Shown: piece after piece, positions 54,876-62,686 of the stretch
Numbering within the stretch: the stretch's first letter is position 1
How the letters are laid out: every line of letters starts with the position of its first letter
DNA from: Akkermansia massiliensis
GTDB taxonomy: Bacteria; Verrucomicrobiota; Verrucomicrobiia; Verrucomicrobiales; Akkermansiaceae
Assembly (NCBI RefSeq): GCF_023516715.1
Contig: NZ_JAMGSI010000001.1
Span: 1,240,001 to 1,304,000 of the forward strand
Length of the DNA stretch: 64,000 nt
Direction of reading: 5' to 3'
Made by a program: the position numbers and the translations under genes
The notes under the pieces: generated by a model
What the model was told of the DNA's origin: nothing
Database searches by the model: none
Seen by the model: the letters and a program-made list of their open reading frames with translations, nothing else

Positions 54876-55139
54876 TTGAACATCAACAAACAAGATACTA
54901 AAAAAGATAAACAGGCGGAGTCTGGCCGCTGGGGGAGGCGGGTCAAATACCTGATGGCGGCAACCATGGCAGCATCGGGCGCCAGTGGATACGTTAGACA
55001 TTCCGGGGATGCGGGGGCGGAATACACGGCAAGCTGCCATGCCGCCGCCCTGCTCCGGGAATCAAGGCATATTCCCTATTCCCGGGCACAGCCGGGAACG
55101 GACATGCCGTCCGTTATGCAGCAACATGCAAGCAAGTAA
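54876..55139 (+). CDS. Small membrane protein of the phage-like module, TTG start
   Basis: 87 residues if the TTG at 54876 is used, five bases after the previous stop. A charged N-terminus (NKQDTKKDKQAESGRWGRRVK) precedes a short hydrophobic stretch (YLMAATMAASGASGYV) and a polar tail. The size and position between a tail protein and another small membrane protein would suit lysis-type genes, without direct evidence. Moderate coding likelihood. Confidence 0.45.
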   Translation: MNINKQDTKKDKQAESGRWGRRVKYLMAATMAASGASGYVRHSGDAGAEYTASCHAAALLRESRHIPYSRAQPGTDMPSVMQQHASK

Positions 55140-55141
55140 TC

Positions 55142-55330
55142 ATGTGCACCAGAACCCGCGCTTACCTGACGCTCCTGAGAGAGTACAAGGCCGAGATTGT
55201 CATGATTGTAGGCTTTGCTGCCGCTGCAATCATGTATGCCGACATGCGGACGTTCATCAATGAACAAACCCGCACCCTTACCGAAATTAATTTACGCCTT
55301 TCCAATCTCGAACACCAAACTCAAAAATAA
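55142..55330 (+). CDS. Small membrane protein of the phage-like module (holin-like layout)
   Basis: 62 residues: a basic N-terminus (CTRTRAYLTLLREYKAE), one hydrophobic helix (IVMIVGFAAAAIMYADM) and an amphipathic coiled-coil tail (INEQTRTLTEINLRLSNLEHQTQK). Class III or haemolysin-XhlA-like holin helpers have this single-TM-plus-coil form; not provable here. It follows the previous gene by 2 bp and ends 94 bp before tRNA-Val. Confidence 0.55.
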   Translation: MCTRTRAYLTLLREYKAEIVMIVGFAAAAIMYADMRTFINEQTRTLTEINLRLSNLEHQTQK

Positions 55331-55380
55331 ATATCGCACCCGACCAAGGCCAGAGTGTATCCGCCTGGTAAACCACCTAT

Positions 55381-55418
55381 AAAAGAAAACCCCGCAAGCC
55401 ATTAAGCTTGCGGGGGTT
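55381..55418 (-). terminator. Terminator of tRNA-Val
   Basis: AACCCCGCAAG pairs with CTTGCGGGGGTT (one extra G), and on the minus strand it is followed by TTTTCTTTT. It may also stop plus-strand transcription from the phage-like module. Confidence 0.85.
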
Positions 55419-55423
55419 ATTAA

Positions 55424-55498
55424 TGGTACACGGAGAGGGATTCGAACCCCCGACCAACTGTGTGTAAGACAGCCGCTCTACCACTGAGCTATCCGTGC
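55424..55498 (-). tRNA. tRNA-Val (TAC)
   Basis: Acceptor GCACGGA/TCCGTGT, D arm GCTC-AGTGGTA-GAGC, anticodon arm GCTGT-CTTACAC-ACAGT (anticodon TAC), T arm CGGGG-TTCGAAT-CCCT(C), discriminator A and encoded CCA. Complete cloverleaf. Confidence 0.96.
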
Positions 55499-55572
55499 AT
55501 GAGGTGGCGGGAATATATACCGGAGAACCCGGACCGGCAAGGAGAAAATGAGAAAAATGCGTCCTTCTCCCC

Positions 55573-58224
55573 CTACCTGATGTCCACGCGCCGGAGCGCG
55601 CGGTAATGCAGAATGACGAAGAGGACGCACAGGACGGCTTCAGACCAGTAGAAAATGTCCAGGGCGTCACGGCCGGAGGTGAAGCCGTAAGAGTGCAGGC
55701 CCACGCCCAGCATGTTGACGCCCCACCAGGCAAAGGCGATGATGACGCCGCCCACCACGTTGCTGAAGTGGAGCAGCCAGGGGGACAGCCACCCGGCTTT
55801 CCGCGCGTGCAGCACGGTCAATTGCCACAGCACAATCATCAGGGCCCCGTTTTCCTTGGGATCCCAGCCCCAGAAGCGCCCCCAGGATTCATTGCCCCAG
55901 ATGCCGCCGAAGACCGTTCCCACCAGCGTGAATACCAGGGAGAAGCACAGGATGCCGTAAGCCATGCGGTCCAGGGATTGTTCCGTTTTCCTGCCGATCA
56001 GGCGCAGGGGGGAGGCCAGCAGGTACACATGGGAGAGCACCGCCGCCAGCAACCCGGCCGCGTACCCCAGCACAATGGTGATGACATGGGTGGAGAGCAG
56101 GAAGTTGGAGCGCAGGATGGCTACCAGGGGGTCCATGTGGTCCACGGCCTGGGAGGATTCGTACAGAATGCCCATCTGGCAGGAGAAGGCCCCCAGCAGA
56201 AGCCCCGCCGCCAGCACGATGCCCTTTTTGCTGAACAGCTCCGCCACCAGCGCGCAGAGCACGCCCATGCACGCGATGAAGGCGATGGTTTCATACGTGT
56301 TGCCCACCGGGGACCTCATGGTGATGAGCACGCGGATGACCAGGGCCGCCGCCAGCACGCCGGTCCCCGCCGCACCCAGCAGCCACGCAGGGCTGAACCC
56401 GCCGGGCCGCAGAAAACGGCGCCAGAGGGGAGCGTTGGCGGCAGGACGGAAGAGGGCGCAGAGCAGCAGGCACACGAACGCCGCCACAAAGACGGCCAGG
56501 GAGGCATAGAGCGGGTCCAGGCGGTAGTAGAAGATTTCCCTTTCCAGGCTGTGCCGTTCCCCGGCGGAGGCGGCTTCATTGGGCTGCGCCAGTTTTTCCA
56601 GCAGCAGTCCTTCCGCCTTCATCCGCAGTCCGGAGGCTTCCGCGCCTTCCATGCCGATGGCCTTGCGTTCCAGCAGGGAGGCCATTGCCAGAAAGGCTCC
56701 GGTGGCTTTGTCCGGGGCAGCCGTCCAGAGACGCTCCCCATTCTGGCCCGCAGAGGGGAACCAGCGGGGGAATTCCATCCGTTCCATGGCGGAGGGGTCT
56801 TCCAGCATGATACGGGAGCCGAGCATCCAGCCGCGCACCACGTCAAAGTTGCGGGAAAGGGCCAGGATTTCCTTCTGGGCTTCCGTCAAATCCGTTTCTC
56901 CCAGCAGCCGGATTTCCCGGACGGCGCGGGTCATTTCCTCCCAGTGTTCCGCAATCTGCGCGTAGGAGTATTTTTTCCGCTTGTCCGCCTGGTCCGGCAG
57001 GTGCAGACGCCTGACCACTTCCTCCCGGTTAACCAGGAAAACGGGGTATTGTTCCGCGAATTCCGGGCGGAACATGCAGTCCAGCATCCATTCCACCGGA
57101 GAGAGTTTCCTTTTCCCCTCCGGCGTCTCCATGGCAAAGCTTCTTTTGCCCAGGGTCCGGAGCAGATGGAAGCCCGCGTACGTGGAGACGGGCTTCAGGC
57201 GGCCGCCGTCCTGGACGGCCATTGCCCCGGCCCGTTCCACCAGGAAGGAGGACCAGGGCACGTAATGCTCCACCCGGACCGGATGAGAGGCAGGCCGGGC
57301 CGCCAGCATGCCGACGCCGAAGATTGCCGCCACCAGCACGCAAATGCCTATCAGTCGCAGGCGGCGCTTGCCGCCGGGAGCGGGCGGCTCCAGATGGTCG
57401 TCCGCCGCCTCCGCTCCGGCGGGAGCCTGGCCGGGTTTGCGGCGCAGGTACCTTCCGAAGACGCAGGCAAAGTGCCACAGCAGTCCCGCGGCAATGATGT
57501 AGGAAGACCATTTGGGCATTTGCTCCAGGGGATTGTGGGAAGCGCGGAGGACGGAGATGAGCCTGCCCGGATGCAGGGAGTCCTGCCCCCAGCTCATCTG
57601 GTACAGCGTCCAGCCGGAAAGGCGGAGAGGCTCGTTCATGCGGATGACGGCATCATACTGGCCGCCGGATTCCGGAAAGACGGTTACCTGGGATTCATAG
57701 GATTTGGGCTTGGAGGTGCCGGGATAAAATTCCGGCACGAAACGGTTCAGGCGGAGGTCAAACGGCAGGGACTGCTCGTGCACCCGGTCGCCCTGGGGCA
57801 GTTCCACCTGGTCCACGGCCACCGTCATTTTATTGCCCAGCATGATGCCGGCCAGCAGCAGCAGAATGCCGCCGTGGGCCACCAGCACGCCCGCGTGCCT
57901 CCAGGTCCACCGGACGCGGAACATCCCGCCTATGAGCAGGTTGGCAAACAGCAGGGCGCAGGTAATGCCCATGCCGGGCAGCGGCAGGGAAACCAGGGAG
58001 TTTTCCCCGCCCAGCGGCATCAGCACATACGGCGCGCCGAAGAAGGATTCTATGGCCGCCTCCGGCCCCATGGAGGAAGACAGCCGCACCTGATGCAGCG
58101 TTCCGGCAAACGTCAGCACCAGCAGGATCAGCATCAGAGCGATGCCCAGCCCGTAGCTTCCGGCGAATTTCCAGAGGCTGCGCCCATATTTCATCCACAC
58201 CGCATCCGTGCGTTTCCAGTCCAT
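55573..58224 (-). CDS. Fused cytochrome c synthase CcsB-CcsA (ResB-ResC)
   Basis: 883 residues. The N-terminal part has ResB/CcsB features: TM helices (about 20-40, 80-100, 110-127), a periplasmic stretch, LPLPGMGIT and RLSGWTLYQMSWGQDS. After a large extracytoplasmic region (about 300-560) comes CcsA with six to eight helices, the tryptophan-rich haem-handling WWD motif (WGRFWGWDPKENGALMIVLW) and flanking His (LHSYGFTSGRDALDIFYWSEA). System II machinery that exports haem and attaches it to c-type cytochromes. I start at ATG 58224: the earlier ATG at 58290 lies inside the rubrerythrin terminator. Confidence 0.92.
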   Translation of the reverse strand: MDWKRTDAVWMKYGRSLWKFAGSYGLGIALMLILLVLTFAGTLHQVRLSSSMGPEAAIESFFGAPYVLMPLGGENSLVSLPLPGMGITCALLFANLLIGGMFRVRWTWRHAGVLVAHGGILLLLAGIMLGNKMTVAVDQVELPQGDRVHEQSLPFDLRLNRFVPEFYPGTSKPKSYESQVTVFPESGGQYDAVIRMNEPLRLSGWTLYQMSWGQDSLHPGRLISVLRASHNPLEQMPKWSSYIIAAGLLWHFACVFGRYLRRKPGQAPAGAEAADDHLEPPAPGGKRRLRLIGICVLVAAIFGVGMLAARPASHPVRVEHYVPWSSFLVERAGAMAVQDGGRLKPVSTYAGFHLLRTLGKRSFAMETPEGKRKLSPVEWMLDCMFRPEFAEQYPVFLVNREEVVRRLHLPDQADKRKKYSYAQIAEHWEEMTRAVREIRLLGETDLTEAQKEILALSRNFDVVRGWMLGSRIMLEDPSAMERMEFPRWFPSAGQNGERLWTAAPDKATGAFLAMASLLERKAIGMEGAEASGLRMKAEGLLLEKLAQPNEAASAGERHSLEREIFYYRLDPLYASLAVFVAAFVCLLLCALFRPAANAPLWRRFLRPGGFSPAWLLGAAGTGVLAAALVIRVLITMRSPVGNTYETIAFIACMGVLCALVAELFSKKGIVLAAGLLLGAFSCQMGILYESSQAVDHMDPLVAILRSNFLLSTHVITIVLGYAAGLLAAVLSHVYLLASPLRLIGRKTEQSLDRMAYGILCFSLVFTLVGTVFGGIWGNESWGRFWGWDPKENGALMIVLWQLTVLHARKAGWLSPWLLHFSNVVGGVIIAFAWWGVNMLGVGLHSYGFTSGRDALDIFYWSEAVLCVLFVILHYRALRRVDIR

Positions 58225-58243
58225 CAGCGTAAGGCGTCCGTAA

Positions 58244-58287
58244 GTAAAAAGAGGGCCGATCACACGATCAGCTCGTGAAACCGGCCC
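58244..58287 (-). terminator. Terminator of rubrerythrin
   Basis: On the minus strand GGGCCG pairs with CGGCCC around an inner stem (TCACGA/TCGTG-like), followed by CTCTTTTT. It separates rubrerythrin from ccsBA and supports the downstream ccsBA start at 58224. Confidence 0.7.
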
Positions 58288-58313
58288 CAATCATGTTTCT
58301 GGAGAAAGGACGA

Positions 58314-58889
58314 TTAGAAGTTGTCCGCCAGTTCTTCAAAGAACGCCTGGGGATGCACGCAGGCCGGGCACACCTTGGGGGCGGTGGAGCCGGTGTGCAC
58401 GTAACCGCAGTTGCGGCACTTCCACTGGATTTCCTTTTCCTTGGCAAATACCTTGCCTTCGCGCACGTTTTCAGCCAGCTTGAGGTAGCGCGCCTCATGG
58501 TGCTGTTCCACAGTGGCAATCTGGCGGAAGGTTTCCGCAATGGCGGGGAAGCCTTCACGGTCAGCCACCTCGGCAAACGTGGGGTACATTTCGGACCATT
58601 CGTCGCGCTCGCCGGCAGCGGCGGCCAGCAGGCATTCCTCCGTAGATTCCAGGGGGGCCGTGCAAACGGTGTGCGTTACTTCAACGCAGGCGTCCTTCAA
58701 CAGCTTGAAGAACACCTTGGCATGTTCCTTTTCATTGTCGGCGGTTTCCAGGAAGATGGCGGCAATCTGCTCATAACCGGCTTTCTTGGCCACGCCGGCA
58801 AAGTAGGTGTAGCGGTTGCGCGCTTCGGATTCTCCGGCAAAAGCCTTGAGAAGGTTCTTTTCTGTTTCTGTTCCTTTGATGGATTTCAT
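58314..58889 (-). CDS. Rubrerythrin
   Basis: 191 residues, the classical length. The diiron four-helix bundle has Glu20 (FAGESEARNRY), Glu53 and His56 (DNEKEHA), Glu94 and Glu97 (GERDEW), and Glu128 and His131 (TVEQHHEARY). The C-terminal rubredoxin domain binds one iron with Cys158-x2-Cys161 and Cys174-x2-Cys177. It reduces hydrogen peroxide to water with NADH-derived electrons in anaerobes; catalase is the second defence in this window. Single gene with its own terminator. Confidence 0.97.
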   Translation of the reverse strand: MKSIKGTETEKNLLKAFAGESEARNRYTYFAGVAKKAGYEQIAAIFLETADNEKEHAKVFFKLLKDACVEVTHTVCTAPLESTEECLLAAAAGERDEWSEMYPTFAEVADREGFPAIAETFRQIATVEQHHEARYLKLAENVREGKVFAKEKEIQWKCRNCGYVHTGSTAPKVCPACVHPQAFFEELADNF

Positions 58890-58973
58890 AAATTAGTCAT
58901 CTGGTTGCGTAAGCGGGATTATCCTAATCCGGGCTTGCCGAAAAACAAGCTTTTATTGAATGAATCTAAAAAA

Positions 58974-59627
58974 TCATTTTCCTGCCGATTTTCCGGAAAA
59001 AGCCTCGCGCCACGGGTCATCCAGCTTGCCCGGAACGCTTTCCAGCTCCCGGAGGATTTTCTCCCGCTCACGGGAAATGCGCTCCTGGTCCGCGGGGTCC
59101 GGCGCGGGGGCCTCCCCGGGCACCGGCAGCAGCCCGTCCGGCGTTTTGCCGCCGTCCGGGGAAATCGGCGGGGTGACCTCCTTGCCGTCTTCATCCGTCC
59201 CCGGTTCCGGATTGTCCGGGTCCGGGTTATCCTTTTTTCCGGAGCTTTCCGGAGCGGCCAGGTTCCGGTACAGGAACACCAGGTCCCCTGCCTCCACGGC
59301 TCCGCTGCGTATGTCCGCCGGAATGCGCGCCCGGCCCATACGTTCCTCCGTCACGATCAGGTTCGCGACCCTGCGGTTTTCCTCCCTGCCCGGAGACTGG
59401 GAAATGAGCACGGTTCCCGGCTCGTAAACGTTCCCGGCCAGCGCAATGAGCACATAGTTGTGGCTGGGGTACACCTGCTCCACCTTCCCCACGTACACGG
59501 GAGGCCGGGCGGTCTTTTTGACGGGCCGCACCTGCTGGGAGCAGGAGGCGCCCAGCAGCGCGAACGCCGCCAGAGCAGGCAGGGAAAGGATTCGTTTCAT
59601 GGGGAGGGGCTTTTCTCGTCGTTTCAT
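58974..59627 (-). CDS. Lipoprotein of unknown function, coupled to ftsK
   Basis: 217 residues with a lipobox (ALLGASC, Cys about 29), so membrane-anchored on the outer side. A compact beta domain (VGKVEQVYPSHNYVLIALAGNVYEPGTVLISQSPGREENRRVANL, DIRSGAVEAGDLVFLYR) is followed by a long Pro/Asp/Gly-rich linker (about 130-185) and a charged C-terminal helix. The ATG at 59627 overlaps the ftsK stop (ATGA); ATG 59600 is the alternative with a shorter signal. Role unknown; linkage suggests envelope or division function. Confidence 0.7.
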   Translation of the reverse strand: MKRREKPLPMKRILSLPALAAFALLGASCSQQVRPVKKTARPPVYVGKVEQVYPSHNYVLIALAGNVYEPGTVLISQSPGREENRRVANLIVTEERMGRARIPADIRSGAVEAGDLVFLYRNLAAPESSGKKDNPDPDNPEPGTDEDGKEVTPPISPDGGKTPDGLLPVPGEAPAPDPADQERISREREKILRELESVPGKLDDPWREAFSGKSAGK

Positions 59628-62149
59628 TCCACCAGCACCTTGCGCGGACGGTTGGTATTGTCCGCCGGGGCAATGATGCCGCGGGATTCCAGCAAATCCA
59701 TCATGCGCGCCGCGCGTCCGTACCCGATGCTCAAACGCCGCTGCAGCAGGGACGTGCTCACCTTGCGCTCAATGACAGCCACTTCCAGGCATTTGGCGTA
59801 GCATTCCTCCTCCGCGTCGTCCAGCGGGCTGTCCGCCCCTCCGCGGGAGGGTTCGTCCAGGGATTTCTGAACCTCTTCATGGAATTTCTGCCTGGCCTGG
59901 GAGGCGCAGTGGGCTACCAGGGCTTCCACTTCGTCATCGGAAATAAAGGCGCCCTGCGCCCGCTCCACCTGGGCGGAACCCGGCGGCAGGTACAGCAGAT
60001 CGCCCTTGCCCACCAGTTTTTCCGCGCCCTGCCTGTCCAGAATCACGCGGCTGTCCGTGCCGCTGGCCACCTGGAAGGCGATGCGCGTGGGAATATTGGC
60101 CTTGATCGTCCCCGTCACCACCTGCCTTCTGGGCGTCTGCGTCGCCACAATGAGGTGGATGCCCGCGGCGCGGGCTTTCTGGGTCAGGCGGCCGATGTTC
60201 GTTTCAATGTCCGCGCCCACCGTCTGCATCAGGTCCGCAAGTTCGTCAATGATGATGACGATGTAGGGGAAGCGTTCAGGGATGACGCCGTCGTCCTCCA
60301 GGTCCAGTTCATCATCCTCTTCCGCGGGCCATTCCCCCTGGGATTCCAGGTCACGGGCAATGGATTCCGCCAGGGCTTCATCCACCTCCCCGTCTTCCGG
60401 TTCCTCCGCCTCTTCCGCAGGCGCGTCCGGCGGCCGCTTGTTGAAGGCTTCAAAGTTGCGCACGCCCACCTTGGCAAAGCAGTGGTAGCGGTGCTCCATT
60501 TCATTCACGCACCAGCGCAGGGCATTGGGCACTTTCTTGGGGTCCGTCACCACCGGCACAATCAGGTGCGGCAGCTTGGAATAAGGCTGCATTTCCACCA
60601 CCTTCGGGTCCACCAGGATGAGCCTGAGCTCATCCGGCCGGAATTTCAGGAGCATGGAGGAGATAATGCTGTTGATGCACACGGATTTGCCGGACCCGGT
60701 GGCCCCGGCCACCAGCAGGTGCGGCATGGATGCCAGGTCCCCGATCACGGTGCGGCCATACACGTCCTTCCCCAGGGCCAGCGGTATTTTCTTCTTGGGG
60801 GAGCAGAAGCCGGGGTCCTGCAAGAGTTCCCGCAATGGCACGGCCACCTTGTTGCGGTTGACGATTTCAATGCCCACCGTGTCCTTGCCCGGAATGGGCG
60901 CCACGATGTTCACGCTCTCCGCCTTCGTCGCCAGCGCGATGTCCTTCGCATACTGGTCAAAGGTGTTCACGCGCACGCCGCGCGCGGGGTAAACTTCATA
61001 GCGGGTGATGGTCGGGCCGCGGGTAATGTCCCCCGGCGTCACGTCCACGCGGAACGTCGTCAGGGTATCAATGATCTTCTGCTGGATTTCCAGCATTTCA
61101 TCCTTGTCCTCTTCCGTAGGGCCTTCCGGCTTTTCTTCATAATGCAGCAGCTCAAACGGAGGAAGCTCGTAATCCCGGAATTCCTCCGTAGGCGGCGTGG
61201 ACAGTTTGGAGAAAGGCTGCTCCCTGGGAGCGGGCTTGATTTCCGCCGGCTTCGCCACGGTAATCCTGGGGCGCGGCGTCAGCGGAAGATGCCCCTGCGT
61301 ACGCGGTGCGCGGGGGGCGGGAGCGGGGTCTGCGGACCTGGCAGGGGAAGCCGCGGCCACTTCATTATATAAGCCTTCCAGGTCGTCCCCGGTGCGCTGC
61401 AGGCGGGGAGAGGATGCCCTGCCCTTTCCGGCCGGCCTGGGGGCGGACAGGGCCGCATCTTCCATGCTGGCCCTCACGCGCGCCGCCTCCCTGGCAAGCT
61501 GCGCGGACTGGCGCGCCATTCTTTTCTCCTTCCTGTTCATGCGCCAGGCGCGCCACTCCCGCAGCATGGCGCGGAACAGCGGGCGGGGATGCATTCCCGC
61601 GGCATAAACCAGGGCCAGCAGATAGCCCAGCCCGGAAAGAACCAGCACGGCGGACGTGCCGGTCAACGGAAGAAGCAGCCCCGTTCCCAGCAGATGTCCC
61701 GCCAGGCCGCCGGCGCCCTGAATCTGGTGGCGCGCCACCCATGCGTCACCCGGCACATGCCCGGCCGTCAGGAACAGGCAGCCGAACAACAGCAGGAAAA
61801 GGCCGCCGTACACCACGCTGCGGGGCAGACTTCCACGGTGCAGCAGACGGTAAAGCCCCCACCATTCCAACAGAATGACCAGCATCCAGGCCATGCCGCC
61901 CAGCGCCCAATAAAGAATCCCCGCGCCGTACAATCCCGCCACGCCCAGCACATTGGAGGTGCCCGGAATCACCTGACCGGAATCATTTAAATAACTCCAG
62001 CCTATTTCCCGCACGTCAAACGTCAGCATGGCCGCAAGCAGCGCAGCCCCGCCCAGCAGGGACACGACGCCCCACGCCATTCCTATCCAAACAGGGGGAC
62101 GCCCCTCTTCACGCTCAAATGCATGATGCTCCTGCACATCCAATGCCAT
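59624..62149 (-). CDS. ftsK: DNA translocase FtsK/SpoIIIE
   Basis: 841 residues. Four to five N-terminal TM helices (about 15-190, beginning VSLLGGAALLAAMLTFDVREIGW), a Pro/Ala-rich linker (about 190-310), then the motor: the alpha domain with TITRYEVYPARGVRVNTFDQYAKDIALA, Walker A ending at Lys488 (GATGSGKS), and the conserved TGTIKANIPTRIAFQVASGTDSRVILDRQGAEKLVG. The C-terminal winged-helix gamma domain (ECYAKCLEVAVIERKVSTSLLQRRLSIGYGRAARMMDLLESRGII) recognises chromosomal KOPS-type sequences. It pumps the terminus region during division and aids XerCD dimer resolution. Confidence 0.97.
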   Translation of the reverse strand: MALDVQEHHAFEREEGRPPVWIGMAWGVVSLLGGAALLAAMLTFDVREIGWSYLNDSGQVIPGTSNVLGVAGLYGAGILYWALGGMAWMLVILLEWWGLYRLLHRGSLPRSVVYGGLFLLLFGCLFLTAGHVPGDAWVARHQIQGAGGLAGHLLGTGLLLPLTGTSAVLVLSGLGYLLALVYAAGMHPRPLFRAMLREWRAWRMNRKEKRMARQSAQLAREAARVRASMEDAALSAPRPAGKGRASSPRLQRTGDDLEGLYNEVAAASPARSADPAPAPRAPRTQGHLPLTPRPRITVAKPAEIKPAPREQPFSKLSTPPTEEFRDYELPPFELLHYEEKPEGPTEEDKDEMLEIQQKIIDTLTTFRVDVTPGDITRGPTITRYEVYPARGVRVNTFDQYAKDIALATKAESVNIVAPIPGKDTVGIEIVNRNKVAVPLRELLQDPGFCSPKKKIPLALGKDVYGRTVIGDLASMPHLLVAGATGSGKSVCINSIISSMLLKFRPDELRLILVDPKVVEMQPYSKLPHLIVPVVTDPKKVPNALRWCVNEMEHRYHCFAKVGVRNFEAFNKRPPDAPAEEAEEPEDGEVDEALAESIARDLESQGEWPAEEDDELDLEDDGVIPERFPYIVIIIDELADLMQTVGADIETNIGRLTQKARAAGIHLIVATQTPRRQVVTGTIKANIPTRIAFQVASGTDSRVILDRQGAEKLVGKGDLLYLPPGSAQVERAQGAFISDDEVEALVAHCASQARQKFHEEVQKSLDEPSRGGADSPLDDAEEECYAKCLEVAVIERKVSTSLLQRRLSIGYGRAARMMDLLESRGIIAPADNTNRPRKVLVE

Positions 62150-62483
62150 ACCTGCCTTCTATCCTAACAACTCCGCGCCCCCAACTCAAGGCTAAACAAA
62201 AGGAGGGGGTCCGGAAGGCCGCAGGTTTCTCCCGATTACGGTGGAAATGACAGATTTCAGGAAGGAAAAACCCGGAAGAGCCTCCTTTCCGGACTCCACC
62301 GAACAGCGTCATGCATAGTCCTTCCCTTACCTGCGCAAACGGCTTCATTCCCCTTCAAACCAACACAAATACAGCAATAACCAATTCAACCTTCCTATCT
62401 TATTGATTACACTAATTCAACCATATTTCTATTATAAAAAGACATGTTATTCAATACTTGGGCACCTGTAATAAAATATCCAG

Positions 62484-62666
62484 CGGATTGCAAATCCTAT
62501 CAAAATAATAGGGTACGATAAATTCCATCATAACACACTTAATTACATATATTTATATACAGAAAACAATAGTTTGAGTTAAATTTTTTTAGTTTTTTAA
62601 GGCGCGGGAATGATAAATAAGTATTTTTTCTTTAATGATTACTATTGACATCGGATTTGCAATCCG
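62484..62666. repeat. 14-bp inverted repeat, candidate invertible segment
   Basis: CGGATTGCAAATCC (62484-62497) and GGATTTGCAATCCG (62653-62666) are exact reverse complements, 155 bp apart. Each is itself a near-palindrome around a three-base centre. The segment between them is AT-rich. The arrangement matches phase-variable promoters that precede surface polysaccharide operons in gut bacteria, but paired operators for one dimeric regulator would look the same. Confidence 0.6.
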
Positions 62667-62673
62667 GTAACTC
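62645..62673 (+). promoter_or_regulatory. Sigma-70-like promoter across the right repeat
   Basis: TTGACA at 62645-62650, a spacer of exactly 17 bp and then TAACTC at 62668-62673 (a weak -10). The spacer contains the right copy of the inverted repeat, so the -35 lies inside the putative invertible segment and the -10 outside it, close to the sugar transferase start at 62687. Confidence 0.45.
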
Positions 62674-62686
62674 TGCCGCGCCGCTT

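Larger units (their letters stand above)
62150..62686. other. AT-rich intergenic region before the exopolysaccharide operon
   Basis: About 540 bases between divergent genes. The part from 62340 to 62640 is far more AT-rich than the rest of the window. It includes the inverted repeat and promoter-like sequence listed separately. No gene seen. Confidence 0.6.

Noticed and set aside
54985-55263. 92-codon plus frame overlapping the small membrane genes of the phage-like module
   Set aside because: It overlaps two better candidates in other frames and its Cys/His/Pro-rich translation looks like a shadow.
55606-58278. An 890-codon plus-strand frame opposite the cytochrome c synthase
   Set aside because: Antisense shadow; the opposite strand encodes the WWD motif and membrane helices of CcsBA.
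58225-58290. Upstream ATG at 58290 as the start of ccsBA
   Set aside because: It falls inside the hairpin terminator of rubrerythrin; the ATG at 58224 directly after the T-run gives a normal N-terminus before the first helix.
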